Below are positions 48,376 through 60,689 of a stretch of 64,000 nucleotides of DNA, piece after piece. This DNA comes from Ophioderma brevispina (Eukaryota > Echinodermata > Ophiuroidea > Amphilepidida > Ophiodermatidae): positions 62,001 through 126,000 of the forward strand of contig JAMKCH010084986.1 in NCBI GenBank assembly GCA_023653785.1, written 5' to 3'. How positions within the stretch are numbered: the stretch's first letter is position 1; every line of letters starts with the position of its first letter. The position numbers and the translations under genes were made by a program. Below the pieces are notes generated by a model. That model searched no databases, was not told the origin of the DNA, and saw nothing but the letters and a program-made list of their open reading frames with translations.

Positions 48376-48946
48376 CATTGGGGTGATGTTTGCATGGAGA
48401 GGAGTACAGTTGATGTTGTCATTCGTATAAAGCATCTGTTTCGCAAAGTATAAGGTCCTATATATGAGGTTGATATTTTGCGAAACAGATTTTGTTGGAA
48501 AGTTTCCAATCAAAGTTTTGACCTTCTCTTAAAGCTTTTTCTTTGCTTTCCCAAAACCTTTAAATCAAGTTTATTTCATCTCCACATAAGAATATACTCA
48601 AACTTAATATAAGTGAAATTGGTAATATATATAGGTGATATTTTGCAAAACAGATTTTGTTGGTAGATCTCCACTGAATATTTGCTGGTTTGACTTGTGA
48701 CAATGCTTCTTTGTCACTACCTTTCTTTAAAAAGATTGTTTGCATGAGGGGACAGTTGATGTAGTTATTAGTACTTAGAAAATCTGTTTCGCAAAAAATA
48801 TCCGGTCTATAGTAGGAGGGTGATATTTTGCCGAAAAATAGATTTTGTTGATTTCCAATGAAATATTTGATGTTTTGACTTGTGCATTGCTTCTTCTCGT
48901 CAACTACCTTTCATTTAAACGATTTTGTTTGCATTAGGGTTCACAG
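48376..48946 (+). repeat. Tandem repeat, about 180-bp unit, three copies
   Basis: Units begin TTTGCATxxGGGxACAGTTGA and include TCTGTTTCGCAAA and, further on, its reverse complement TTTTGCGAAACAGA, so each unit can fold on itself. Partial inverted units lie at 41505-41830. Confidence 0.72.
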
Positions 48947-49085
48947 TTGAGAAACTTTCTCGAGCAAGACACCAGTTGTATAGAAAATGTGGCTTCTCTG
49001 AAATTGAAAAGCAAGTTTTTGACCATGCTGATAGTTCAGTCCTGTGGCAGTTTGTACAATTTTGCTGTAAACCCATCTTGAAAAG
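48947..49085 (+). CDS. Candidate exon, unknown family
   Basis: A TTCACAG acceptor starts a frame reading VEKLSRARHQLYRKCGFSEI and continuing through KQVFDHADSSVLWQFVQFCC to a possible donor AAAAG|GTTTAAG. The amphipathic residue pattern is protein-like. It begins exactly where the last 180-bp repeat unit ends, which may mean the repeat sits in the preceding intron. The frame remains open to 49236, so the 3' limit is uncertain. No family is recognised. Confidence 0.35.
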
Positions 49086-49307
49086 GTTTAAGCGTGTGGA
49101 AGTCGGGACTGGTCATGGCCCGACGTTTCTGTTTATGCTGGTGCTTGCACTGTTCATTAGCGTGTGTATACAAGATGGTATATGCTACAAGACAACTTAT
49201 TGCAAGCATATACAAGATTATATGCCTTGCAAATGATTGTCTTGTAAGCGTGGTATTGCAGGTAGAGCAGTAAATATGCATGCAAACTTGGCAAGTTTAT
49301 GCCCTTT

Positions 49308-49633
49308 TTAAAGGGGAGTTGTGATCCTAGCAAACTCATTTTTGGTTTATGGTTCAGTAGATATCGCCAGAAAAGCTTATTTTTCAACATTCCGGTGATT
49401 CTGATGGATAGTTTTGATGTTAGGTGCAACTGGTTGTATAACGCTGCCCATAGGCTAATATGTTGTAATTAGTCCATTACGGACAGAAAATCCCCCCCAA
49501 TTATGAATTTCTTTAAGAGCAAATAAAATTTGACAATAGATTAGGGCACAAATACTATACCTTGAACGACGTGCAGAAATGCAAACTTTTTTTAGTGGAG
49601 GGGATGAGGTTGTGGTCATGAATGCCCCTTTAA
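49308..49633 (+). mobile_element. MITE family T5, copy 2 (326 bp)
   Basis: The ends are TTAAAGGGGAGTTGTGATCC and GTGGTCATGAATGCCCCTTTAA, bounded by TTAA. This is the uninterrupted relative of the nested copy at 20574-21305. Confidence 0.8.
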
Positions 49634-49639
49634 TTGGCA

Positions 49640-50640
49640 GGCAGTTGTAGGACAAGAAGCTGGAGATGTACTAATAAAACACATCAGAGCCTACTTGATC
49701 GACCATCCACTTGTCATGGTCCTGACAAGGGGTAACACTTTGTGTCTGCAGGAAGGTACTTTACATTGTGTCGTACTCTGATATCCTGTAAGTGCCTGCT
49801 GGATGCTTTCCCCTTTCTTATCTTGATCTAGGTTTGGATGCTGTATCATGAATGCAATCAAGAAACTTTGGCTATGTAATTGTCACCCATCTCTTGGTTA
49901 TGTATTCTGATCAAAACTCTTCCCCGATTCAACCCTAAAAACAACATTGTCCAAAAAAGTCTAAAGCAGTTGGTACAGCATTTACGTATTTTTGAAAAAC
50001 TTCTTAATAAACAAGGTATTTTACCTCTTAGCGCTTCTTCCTAAATTAAATTTTTTGAAGGAAGCTGTTTGTTTAGAAGTTTTAATTATCATTTTAAAAT
50101 AATTTTGTAATTTGAATTTACTAAATGTGGAAGTTTTTATATCAGTGTCAATTGGTCTTGAAATGGTTGTTTTTTTTTTAACTTATGACCCGATATGACA
50201 CAATGTGTTAATTGTCAGTAAATTTTGTTAATGCTCTTGTCCGTGTATTCCCTTCCAAGGTGATATGTTTAATTTGTCGGTGAAGCGTCTCCACACTTTG
50301 TGTTGGTTCCAATCAACCTTTCAGTAGGCCAGGTCGCCCGTGCCTCTTTTCTTGATCATCATTGACCTTTCTCGAAGTCTTCTGAAAAAAAAAAAATGGG
50401 TTAATCATCATTACTGTGATACATGAAAGTTCAAGTACGCTAGGCCAGAAGACACATTGTGGACTCTCCTCCTTCCATCCCTCCAATGCTATCAGAAATC
50501 TGGTAGACTTAACATCCATTTTCAGAAGCGAACCCTGTTGCTTTAACAATTATCGCAAAGACCTGTCATATGCCACGTACATAGTAACTCTTGGACGGGC
50601 CAAACACGGCTGTCCAAGATGTGGTAGTTTACTGTTCCAC
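49640..50640. other. Non-coding, nothing recognised
   Basis: No splice-supported exon. The plus frame 50416-50784 and minus frame 50550-50750 overlap and neither stands out. Confidence 0.4.
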
Positions 50641-50674
50641 ATCATCAGTCTCAGTAGGGACGGCCAGGCGCAAA

Positions 50675-50716
50675 ATAACCGAAGGCACCGAAGGCAATTC
50701 CCTTCGGTGCCCCTAC
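50675..50716. repeat. Perfect short hairpin
   Basis: GGCACCGAAGG and CCTTCGGTGCC flank a 5-base loop (CAATT). A second partial CCGAAGG copy precedes it. It may be the centre of an inverted-repeat element. No terminator role is implied in a eukaryote. Confidence 0.7.
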
Positions 50717-50719
50717 CAG

Positions 50720-52190
50720 TTGCCTTGATGACCCTAAATTTTTTGCCCAATTCTTGCCCTATTCTTTACATTGTAATTGCCTGATGCCCTTTTATAAAAT
50801 GAAAATTGTCTTGAAATTGGGCGCTGCCGCTTTAAAAATCCCTGATTTTGCACCGGGGACGGGGCCATTCAGTGATGGCACCCAAATTCTTCTTATGTAG
50901 TTGGAAGGCTCCATCAACATTTTGGTATCTTTCTTATGGTGACGAAAGGCTAGTGGAACACACTCTCACATCTCACTGATAACCATCATTGTGGTGCAAG
51001 AAGTCATGAGTTTGTGCCCTGTGTAGAATTTCAGTGTAGATTATCGTATGATTGCAAAGTGCCATTAATTCCGATTGAAAACTAGTGACAACAAGGACAT
51101 GCTACCTTTTTTCATTCCATTTCCAACCAGTATTTGGGTTTATAAGATAAGTAGTGGTTGTCTGCATCTTTAACAAGAAGTAAAACCACTGTATGCATCA
51201 TCTTCATGCCTCTTGTTCATGAGTAAGAAAAAAATACAAAACGCAGATATATTTCTCACATCCTGGCTTTAATCGGTGTGTGGGCCAAACTTGATTCCCT
51301 TTGAGGTATGAGGATTTTGTCATAATCTGTTTTGACAGTACTGCCTGTGCGAATCTTCCAGCTATTTGCTGTCATTCACTCGAAGACAGCGAATTCAGAT
51401 GAACATAGTATATTGGTAACATTCAATTCGTAAATTCAAATTTGTCTAACTGCCAAAAATGTTGAGCTTTCTGCATAAAAGAATATATATGAAATAAGTG
51501 TAGAGTTGTCTTGAACCATGGTGGAATTTATTCCATAAAACATGACTTGTGTTTTGTGTTTGGTCCATGCAGCATCCCTCTAAATCGGAGCCTTACATGA
51601 AAAATCATGTGACTATCATTCTAAGGCGTCAGGCATTCGATTAGTAGATATGACAAGAGTATTGGAATTGGTTGTCCAAAAATATAAGTGCACAGCTGGG
51701 CTTTGAATCTGGTGAGCTCATTCACCACCACAATGTAATGATGAGATAGTTTACCATGGCCACCACTATGATGCATCTGCCCACTCACCATCTTTAGCCA
51801 TACTCAGTTATAGGAACTTATCTTGGCCACTCTTCGTTACGAAGTGCCAGAAAGAAGTTTGTGCACGCGATCAGAAAAGACCGCATGGCCCGTGATGTGC
51901 CCAATGAAGTGATAACAAACTTCAGGTTTAGAGCATCTTCTTGAGTCTGATGCCTTGGCCCTCTGTCCATGAAGTTGTCCCTTTTCAAAATGTCCATTAT
52001 GTGACAAACTTCTGTACAAGGGCATAAGGATTCTGAACTTGTTAAAATTTATATTATTTATTCTAGTTACAAGCAGTTGACTCTAAAATTAGCTACCTCT
52101 ATCCCAAGTTGTATAGTACTCATACGTAATGGTAATGTGTATGAAGGGAAAGTAAAAAAGACTCAGATATTAAGATAATCTATATTACTA
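50720..52190. other. Non-coding, nothing recognised
   Basis: Mixed composition. No exon or complete element was identified. Confidence 0.45.
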
Positions 52191-52261
52191 AAAAAAAACA
52201 ACTTTTGGGTTTGTTTTTGTTTGTTTGATTGTGTTTGTTTGTTTGTCGGCTATGCGTTTCG

Positions 52262-54995
52262 CGCCTTTAACATACGGGTATGAATTTTGGTATAGTGGTA
52301 GAGCTCGGACGTACGCGGTTTGTGGTCATGTTTCGAGGGGTCATTTGGGGGTCCAAAAAGTCATCCAGGGGGTCATTCTTGGGTAACTTGAGGTGCTTTG
52401 ATATATGGATATGAGTTTGGTGGTGGTGGTGGGAGTTTCGCCGTTAAGAGTTTAGTGTCACGTTTTCGAGGGTAATCTGGGGTCCAAAGGGTCATCCAGG
52501 GGGTCATTCCCTGGGGTAACTTGGGCGTGCTTTGATGTATGAATATGAGTTTTCGGGTTATGGTGGTAGAGTTTCGCTGTACGAGTTTAGTTTAGTGGTC
52601 ATGTTTCGAAGAGTTCATTTGGGGGCAAAGGTCATCAGGGGTCATTATTGGGAAACTTGAGCGGCTTTGACGTTCATGGATATGAGTTTTGGTTGTCGGT
52701 GTGGGTTTTCGCAGTTACGACTTTAGTGGTCACATTTTCGAGGGGTCATGGGGGTCCATTTGGGGGCAAAGGTCATCAGGGGTCATCTATTGGGTAACTT
52801 GGCCGTGCTTTGATGTATGGGATATGAGTTTTGGTATGGTGTAGAGTTTCGCTGTACAAGTTTAGTGGTCACCATTTTCGAGGGGTCGTTTGGGGGGGTT
52901 CAAAAGGTCATCCAGGGGTCATTATTGGGTAACGGGGAATTGCTTTGACGGTATGGATGTGAGTTTTTGGCTTGCCCGCCCCTACCCCCCGGTGGTAGAG
53001 TTTCGCCATACGGGTTTAGTGGTCAACGTTTTCGAGAGGTCATTTGGGGATCAAAGTCATCCCAAGGGTCATTATTGGGTAACTTGCTGTGCTTTGACGT
53101 ATGGATATGAGTTTTGGTGTGGGGTAGAGTGTCGCTGTACGAGTTTAGTGTCACATTTTCGAGGGGTCATTTTGGGGGGTCAAAAGGTCGTCCAGGGGTC
53201 TATTGGATAACTTGGCCTGGCTTTGACGTATGGATATGAGTTTGGTAGGGTTGGTAAGTTTAGCTGTTACGAGTTGAGTGGTCACGGTTTTCGAGGGGTC
53301 ATTTTGGGGGGTAAAAAAGGTAATAAAGGGGTCATTATGGGTAACTTGGGGGCTTTTTGATGTAGAATACGCGTTTGGTATGGTGGTAGAGGTTTTCGCT
53401 TGTACGAGTTTAGTGGTATGTTTTCGAGAGGTCATTTGGGGGTCAAAAGGTCAATCCAGTTGTGTTGGTCATTGTTGGGTCACTTGAGCGTGCTTTTACA
53501 TCTGGATATGAGTTTTGGTGTGTGGTGGAGTTTCTCCGTCGGGTTTAGTGGTCACGTTTTCGAGGGGTCAGTTTGGGGTCAAAAGGTCACTCCAGGGTCT
53601 TAGTGGGTAACTTGGCGTGCTTGATGTATGAATTGAAGTTTTGGTATGGTGGATAGTTTCGCTGTACGAGTTTAGTGTCATGTTTTCGGAGGTCATTTGG
53701 GGTCGGTCATCCAGGTCATTATTGGGTACTTGAAGCGTGCTTTGACGTATGATATGAGTTTTGGTGTGGGGATGAAGTGTCGCCGTACGAGTTTTTTTGG
53801 TCACGTTTTCGAGGGGTATTTGGGTCAAAGGTCATCCAACGGTCATTATTGGGTAACTTGGCCGTGCTTTGATGTTTGATATGAGTTTTTTGGTTAGGTG
53901 GTAGAGTTTCGCTGTATTCACTTTTAGTGGTCACTTTTCGATGGGGTGGGGGGGGTCGTTTGGGGTCCAAGGTCATCCATGGTCCTTTATTGGGAACTTG
54001 GCCGGCGTTGAACGTATGGATGTGAGTTTGGTGTGGTGGTAAGTTTCGCCATACGAGTTTAGTGGCACGTTTTTGAAAGGGTCTTTGGGTCAAGGTCATC
54101 CAAGGGTCATATGGGACTGGCTGTGCTTTGACGATGGAGGCGTTTTGGGGTGGTGTAGAGTTCGCTGTACAGTAGTGGTCCATTTTCGAGGTGTCATTTG
54201 GGGGCAAGTCGTCCAAGGGTCATTATTGGTAACTTGGCCGTGCTTTGACGTATGGATATGAGTTTTGGTAGGTGTGGTAGCGGCCTGTACGTTAGTGGTC
54301 ACGTTTTCGGGGCATTTGGGGGTAACAGTTCAGCCATGTGTCATTCTGGGTAACTTGGGCGGCTTTGATGTATGAATCGATTTTTTATGGTGGTAGAGTT
54401 TTCGCTACGAGTTAGTGGTCATGTTTTCTAGCTGTCCATTTGGGGGTCAAAGGTCATCCAGGGGTCATTATTGGGTCACTTGAGCGTGCCTCTACGGATG
54501 GATAGAAGTTTTTGTGTGGGTGGTGTAGTTTCGCCGTACGATTTTAGGGCACATTTTCGAGGGGTCATTTGGGTAAAAGGTCATCCAGGGTTCATTATTG
54601 GGTAACTTGGACGTTCTTTGATGTATGGATATTAGTTTTTGGTTGGTTGTAAGTTTCGCCATACGAGTTTATTGGTCACGTTTTTTGAGGGTCATTTGGG
54701 GTCAAAGGTCATCCAAGGGTCATTAGTGGGTAACTTGGCTGTGCTTTGACGTATGGATTCTGAGTTTTTGGTGTGTTGGTGAGGTTTCGCTTTACGAGTT
54801 TAGTGGTCACGTTTTCGAGGGGTCTCTGGGTCAAGGGTCCCATCCAGGTCATTGGTACCTTTGGCGTGCTTTGACGTCGTAATGAGTTTGTTATTGTGGT
54901 AAGTTTTGCCGTACGAGTTTGTGGGCATGATTTTGATGGGTCATTTGGGGTCAAAGGTCCACCAGGGGTTTTATTGGGTAACTTGAGCCATGCTT
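52262..54995 (+). repeat. Minisatellite, about 21 units of about 130 bp
   Basis: The consensus unit contains GTTTCGCCGTACGAGTTTAG, then TGGTCACGTTTTCGAGGGGT, CATTTGGGGGTCAAAGGTCA, TCCAGGGGTCATTATTGGGT and CTTTGACGTATGGATATGAG. Units range from about 115 to 155 bp because of many indels. The TTTCGAGGGGTCATTT core recurs near 52334, 52466, 52604, 52737 and at similar steps to 54932. All frames through it (for example 52890-53210 and the minus frame 53719-54216) are repeat artefacts. Confidence 0.9.
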
Positions 54996-55086
54996 AATGA
55001 CGGACTTAAATGTCCGGACGCGAAGTATGTCGAATCAGTTCCTTCTGAAAACATTCCAGTATCCTGATCTAGCGGGTATACTCAAT

Positions 55087-55149
55087 AGCGGGGGCCCGCG
55101 CGCATCGCGGGCTCCCCCCGCTAGCTACTACTAAGCCGCTTATACGGCT
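55087..55149. repeat. Two GC-rich stem-loops after the minisatellite
   Basis: AGCGGGGGCCCGCG pairs with CGCGGGCTCCCCCCGCT around a CGCAT loop, and AGCCG pairs with CGGCT around CTTATA. In helitron-like elements a hairpin of this kind marks the 3' end. Confidence 0.7.
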
Positions 55150-55159
55150 CCTCCCATAA

Positions 55160-55780
55160 AGACTCACATATGTTCAAGTATATGGTCTACCTACACTGTA
55201 AACCTACTTTGCTAAATCAGAATAATATCAAAAAATATCAATAAATTTTACAATTCTGTACCAGTACAGGTATCCTAACATACTCTGCAATTGATAAGAA
55301 CCAGATGCTACCTAATAAGGACAAAATCATAAAACTTAGTCATTACTGTCCGTACGTACACGTCAGGTGGCGGAATCCAGGCTTTGAACAGGTCAAAATT
55401 ACCGGGGTCTGAAGGGTCCAAAATACTCGAAATGGGCTGATTTTGCAAGAATTTGCAGAATTACCGGGGTGCGCGCGCCCCCTCCATGGATCATCCCTCA
55501 CTTACACTGCAAGGAATGAATGAAGAATCGTTCTTGGAATACTGCGTTTCTTCCGGAAAAGTAACTTAATATTGCCTTATCCTTCACTTTAATCTATTCT
55601 TGCAATTTCAAATAGTTTTACCTTTTTGATAATCACTGATATGCTTAAGTAACTTCTGTGATATAATCAATTGCAATTTTACACCAACTATAATTTAATT
55701 TTTTTCCAGGATATTTTGATAGCTAGAAAGATTACAGGTGTAGACGATTAGACAAGGAAATTGGAAAAATGGTTTTTTCA
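55160..55780. other. Non-coding, nothing recognised
   Basis: AT-rich with a GCGCGCGCCCCCTCC patch near 55473. No exon was seen. Confidence 0.5.
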
Positions 55781-56155
55781 TTAAAGTGACAGGAGGGATT
55801 TTTTTAGATATGACTTTCTCTCAAATTTCACTGGATCGCGTTGTAGACCACCTACCGAGATGTTTCGAAGGTTTATTGAACAAACACGTCAAAAAAAAAC
55901 CGCAAACCTTGTTTTTGAACTTGCCTGCTATCGTAATCGTTCCCCCTAGAAAACCATGTCTTTGACTTTGCTGTCGTGCAAGACAGAAACTACTAAATCC
56001 TCATTTTAATTATCATAGATGGCGTAGTTCGGCTTCATTCGACCTTTTCACTTCATGTGTGATCTAAGACTTGGTAAGCATTCCAACTATGTAGAAAAAC
56101 GGGATTAGGAAAAATTGGGGGCGCTTCATTTGGAAATCTCCTCATGTCTCTTTAA
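55781..56155 (+). mobile_element. MITE family T1, copy 3 (375 bp)
   Basis: It begins TTAAAGTGACAGGAGG and ends CTCATGTCTCTTTAA, bounded by TTAA. It is almost the same length as the copy at 3979-4350. Confidence 0.85.
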
Positions 56156-56222
56156 CAACGCATACAGCAAGATCATTAAGATTTCATTTACACAATATTA
56201 GTAAATTCCATCTGTTGATGAT

Positions 56223-56569
56223 TTAAAGGTGCATGTTTCCGATCGTCTTTGGGCCCACCCGATTTACCCTGAAGTAGTATCGAGTTGATATTAATGAAGC
56301 GATCACACAGTTTTTCTCATTTCGTCCTGAAATTTGAGCCCTCAAATCTCATTTCATTCCCAAAATATAAACAAAAAACCGCCGTTTTAGTGTTACCATA
56401 ATTTTAAGCACAGTAATTGATAGGAGGCCTTTGCACATGCTTATTGCATCTAGCCATCAAAAACCTCAAGTTTGTTTCCCACGGTAACTTTATGGGGTTG
56501 CATGTCAATTCCAGTTCCTCTTCCATCAAGTGAGAACACATACACATATATCGGAACAAGCACCTTTAA
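56223..56569 (+). mobile_element. MITE family T6, full-length copy (347 bp)
   Basis: TTAAAGGTGCATGTTTCCGATC at the left and ATCGGAACAAGCACCTTTAA at the right, bounded by TTAA. Shortened relatives lie at 23980-24108 and 27660-27798. Confidence 0.8.
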
Positions 56570-57074
56570 TTAGATATATATAATGTCGTGAAAAGTAACC
56601 CCATGTAAGAATCCAAAGTAGAAATTATATATTTTCAATGTATGTGATAGATTACAGGGAAGACAATGAGCAAGGAAAGTAAAAAAAATTTTTCATCTTC
56701 ATCAAACGACCTAAAAATACATTTAGTTCAATAATACTTTTCTACATAAATTTGTAAATATCTTGGTCTTGTATTTCTGTGAGATGCTGATGTCTAAAAT
56801 GATTTAGACTGTGGCAGAACAGGGAGTTCCTGTAAGCAGAATCTGATCTACCGCATTCTCGGTCGGGGGGATCCCCGTTCTGCCATTTGAAAGAGACCTT
56901 GTCGCCCTAATTCCTTGAAGACAACGCACGTGATTCTGTTTCCGCTTTCATCTTTTGTCTATCTTCTCAACCACCCCATGTGCCAGGTGTCTGCCAGCCA
57001 TCGCCCACATCCTCCCCGTCTTACATCCTCAGGAGATGTTAGGGCGAGAACCGTTTGAAGGGGATGGTGTTTGT

Positions 57075-57290
57075 CAGTCTGAGGTGGTGGCGATGGCACG
57101 GGTGGCAGCATTGCTGTTTATTGCAAGCTGGTGTTTGTAGGTGATTGTTGTTGTGGGCGAGCTGCCGATGATGGGTGAAGTAGGGGTCTTGTCGGCACAG
57201 CTGGAGACGTTGGTGACACATTTGGCGATGATGGTATGGATGTCTGAGCTTTTCTCATCGCCGCCTTCTCCATTTTATGGTGCAATTCTT
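57075..57290 (-). CDS. Weak minus-strand coding candidate, Ser/Pro-rich
   Basis: A minus frame reads MRKAQTSIPSSPNVSPTSPA and onward to QQQSPTNTSL before a stop. One base out it continues INSNAATRAIATTSD to a further stop. The S/P/T-rich composition fits a disordered tail, but low-complexity DNA could give the same. No splice site is compelling. Confidence 0.25.
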
Positions 57291-57299
57291 TTGTATGAA

Positions 57300-59064
57300 T
57301 GATAAAAACAATGTTCATATGCATAGTACGTATTGCAAAATCCAGAAATTTTTCTACGTTAACTAAAAGCATCCTTATATACAACCACAAAAATCATCCA
57401 GATCTGAAAATATGGCATCCTACGTTTTATTCCATCGTAAGCACACATCGTACAATGGCTAACTGGGTATTCATTTTCTATATTTGCAATTTGCATCAAA
57501 AATCTTGATTTATATTCATATAAAAAAAATGAAGATTTTTGAAAAATTTGAAGTTGAGATTCAGACAAAGGCCAGAACAAAAATATGATTTTAATGATTG
57601 ATTATTATTAATTTTTCAATTAACGATCCAAATGTTGAATACTAGAATTAATCATTACACTTTACTTTAGTGACTCTAAACTTAGCTACCTCAATGCTAT
57701 TCCCAAGCTGGGGACAAGTTCAATGACAAATAAGCTGGATAGCATGTCCCACACCAGTCCAAGGTATTGCAAATCCCTTCTTGTTTATGATTGTAGTTAA
57801 TCTTTCCAATACTCAACAGCTATACCTGTGTTAAGTAAAGAACAATTTTTAAGAATTTAATACAAATGAGTATTGTTGAACAAGAATGGGTTTTTTACAG
57901 TGTACATCCCACTTAATTTAAGGTGCAAAAGATTTCTCATATCAGGTGTCCCTAAATTGAAAAAACAGTAAGCTAATTATATTTTGGTACAAATATTACA
58001 TATTTTAAGTGAATAGTTTAAATCATCAGGTTTGGGTGTGAAGAGAGTGGTAAATGTGGTACTTACAAAACACACTCAGAAACAACAGAACTGGAGGCAC
58101 AAGAGTTGCACATGACCAAGCATTCTCCTTTTTTTTCCCCAGTGTTTCAAAATCTGTTAGAAAATGCAGGCTAGATCCTTCGAATTAAGATTTGAAGCCA
58201 CAAATGCCAACCAACCGGGTGACATACTCACAGACTTTCATTTTGATCATTTGATCATAAATCATGTTTAAAACTGTCCCAAATCTCCACTATACCAGAT
58301 GACACTAACACTGAAACTATATTATGGGAGATATCCATTTCAGTACTTAAATGCCAAATTAACAGTCGCCTTACCCACGTCTGCCATAGTCCATGGTGAC
58401 ATAACTAAGTTTCAGTGATAACATTGTGAAATTATTTGATCCAAAAATATTTGCCTATCATAATTAGAACCAATCATTTGTGAGGAATTTACTTGCATGA
58501 ATATTTAAAGTGGGAATTTTTTTTGTAAAACTTTCAGCGTTTGACATACATCGTGTCAACTACCACAATATTTCAGACAAACACATGCCCCTTAAGATTC
58601 CCTCACATTCGGGAGATCTACCCCGAACTTCTGTTGCAGGGTTGATTTACCAACTCCCATTAATTAGGAGGGTGGGAAGAGTTTGACAGAAACGGCTACA
58701 CAAATGGGGAAAGCCAGATCTCAAGAAGAACCTAACATACTTGAAATTTTGCAGAGGAAAGTGAAATAGGCACAATTCCAGATTCATGGCCTTTATGATG
58801 TATATCCATATGCGTTCAGATATTAAAAGCCCCCCCGCTGCATCATAGACCTATGATATTGTAGCTTTTTTTTTGTGATCATTTCTTTTTTTCCATGTCA
58901 CTGATACATACTAAAATTTTTAAAATAACCAATCTTGCACAATTATGGTCGACCATAGGCCTACCACACTGACTTATCGTCTGTCCTCTGATCTCGGAGG
59001 AGCATTTCTTGCTTTGCCGGTCACTGCCCCACAAACAGTTGCTAGTAGTGTTTCATGTGCAAAA
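57300..59064. other. Non-coding, nothing recognised
   Basis: AT-rich without exon or repeat signals. Confidence 0.5.
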
Positions 59065-59214
59065 CTAATTAGTTTTGGATGTCCAAGATCTACATGAGTT
59101 ATAACTCATGAAGATTCCAGCAGCTTTGGCCTTCTTGGATAGCTTGCGTCGCCGCCAAGATTTCTTTGGACTATCTTGATGACCACCAAATAGGCGGGCC
59201 TCATACAGTGCGAA
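59065..59214 (-). CDS. Unrecognised gene 1, last exon
   Basis: The acceptor TATCCTATTCAG is followed by 49 codons in phase 0 and a TAA stop. The peptide starts FALYEARLFGGHQDSPKKSW, then has a strongly basic stretch (RRRKLSKKAK) and ends SWTSKTN. It joins in phase to the exon ending at 59941. The basic run may be a nuclear localisation signal. No family is recognised. Confidence 0.5.
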   Translation of the reverse strand, partial: FALYEARLFGGHQDSPKKSWRRRKLSKKAKAAGIFMSYNSCRSWTSKTN

Positions 59215-59940
59215 CTGAATAGGATATGGATTAGTAGGCGAAGACAGACGCAAGAGGCGCAGCGTGTATACTATGCGTGACGCGCGCGATCCTATGCAAA
59301 CGCTTTTGGTTTGGTTTCTTTACTCGCGGAACGTTAACAACCGAATAATTCCCGCCTTTGGTGGTTGGTTTGGTTGGAATTCCCTCCTCTTGTAGGAGCA
59401 CCGAGATAATATGCGTATTGTCAAGCTGAGGGTTTTTTAGACATAAGTTGGCATGTCACAATTGGCAAGACATAGTTTGGAGTGTCAAAAAATTAGCTTG
59501 TCATTAATCAGTGTCATAGTTGGACTAGGCAGAGTCCCCATGGTGTCGTGTATAATGTTGCAAGAGTTCAATTTATTGACCTCATCGTCACAGTTAGCAT
59601 ACATGCAGTTCATATAGTGCCATTTAGTGTGGACAAATAAGCAAGGGTGGGGGGAAGGTTATTTAGCAAGAAGCAGAGATCTCACAACATGCAGTCTATA
59701 AAGCAACATTCTTGTTATGGGTTCGCATGGTGCACACAGCTTTGGATACATTTTGAAATATGATGAATCCAGGATGAATTGGAGTGAGAGGTGAGGTATG
59801 GTATGGATGAGATGTGTTTCCATGAACCTGGGAGATGCTATGCTGTTTTCTTCAAGTCTGGAGAGATAAGGATTTCTCGTTTCATGGGTTTGTTGTGCTA
59901 AAATGGAGACAAAATGCTCTCTGGTTCTGCACTTACTTAC

Positions 59941-60073
59941 TATTTGGTAGTAATCAAAGTATGCTGGATTAGCCTCTGTCTCCGCATCTACATCATGATG
60001 ATCTGTACCTGATGATGCTGGCGATGATGATTCTTGGCCTCCGCTCCATCATCTTCTCCCGCATCTTCCATGA
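59941..60073 (-). CDS. Unrecognised gene 1, acidic exon with a frame slip
   Basis: The acceptor ATGGGCACAG and a perfect donor GTAAGT bound 133 bases. It opens as MEDAGEDDGAEA in the phase left by the previous exon, and closes as SSGTDHHDVDAETEANPAYF followed by DYYQI in the phase needed by the last exon. The two readings differ by one base at GGAGCGGAGG (about 60034). The protein would have an acidic, Ser-rich linker here. A sequencing indel is the simplest explanation. Confidence 0.5.
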
Positions 60074-60127
60074 CTGTGCCCATTGGGGAAAATATGTACT
60101 GTACCCCCTATCACCTTGCTTACTTAC

Positions 60128-60303
60128 TGACATCATTATCTGAAGCCCTGTCTGAAGCAAAGGTCCTTGGCTGGTGATAGGTTGGGTTGACCATCACCTC
60201 CACAGAAAACTTCTTCACATTGAAGCCCATCGTCTGGCTCCAGGAATTCTCGACCACCTCGTAAATGGTTTCACCAAATTTTCCAAAATTTGTTTGATAT
60301 TTC
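60128..60303 (-). CDS. Unrecognised gene 1, conserved-looking exon
   Basis: The acceptor CTTGCTACAG and donor CA|GTAAGT bound 176 open bases. The peptide starts KYQTNFGKFGETIYEVVENS and continues GFNVKKFSVEVMVNPTYHQP, a dense, aromatic-rich pattern typical of a folded domain. The following intron would be only 54 bp, unusually short. Its start phase is compatible with the exon at 60690-60778. Confidence 0.58.
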
Positions 60304-60689
60304 CTGTAGCAAGAAATATCGATCCCCATGGTATTGAATAATAATAACAATAAGCATTTATAATGCCCATTTATAGAAAAAATTCTAATCAATTGCACTC
60401 AACATGTTGAGAACTTTTCTTTATAGCTTGCTGTTAGCTCTTTATTTTTTGCTATGTGGATATTAATCCTTTTTTTTTGATATGGCAAATCACATAGAGA
60501 TGATCAATAGGCCTATCTGAAAACAACTGACCTTCAGTTTTGACTAGGTCCATCAAATTTCCCTCCACTGCCTATTCCTTGAAATAATTTTAGCTTGACC
60601 TGGGAAGTCGTGAACATGAATCATAATTGCTGCTCGACGGATGAAATGGGGGGGTTTCCTTTCCCTGTAGGCATCGTAAGAATTAATAC

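Larger units (their letters stand above)
52205..55160 (+). mobile_element. Helentron-associated (HINE-like) element candidate
   Basis: The order is: a GTTT-rich microsatellite (52208-52244), CGGCTATGCGTTTCGCGCC, a minisatellite core of about 21 units, then two GC-rich stem-loops (55087-55122 and 55134-55149). Microsatellite, tandem core and terminal hairpin in this order are the hallmarks of non-autonomous helentron relatives. There is no Rep or helicase frame. The exact ends are not fixed. Confidence 0.5.

Noticed and set aside
50675..50716. Hairpin as a transcription terminator
   Set aside because: In an animal genome a stem-loop of this kind does not indicate intrinsic termination; it is more likely part of an inverted-repeat element.
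52890..54954. Several open frames of 60-165 codons across 52.9-55 kb on both strands
   Set aside because: They are produced by the 130-bp minisatellite, whose unit lacks stops in some frames; the peptides only repeat the unit.
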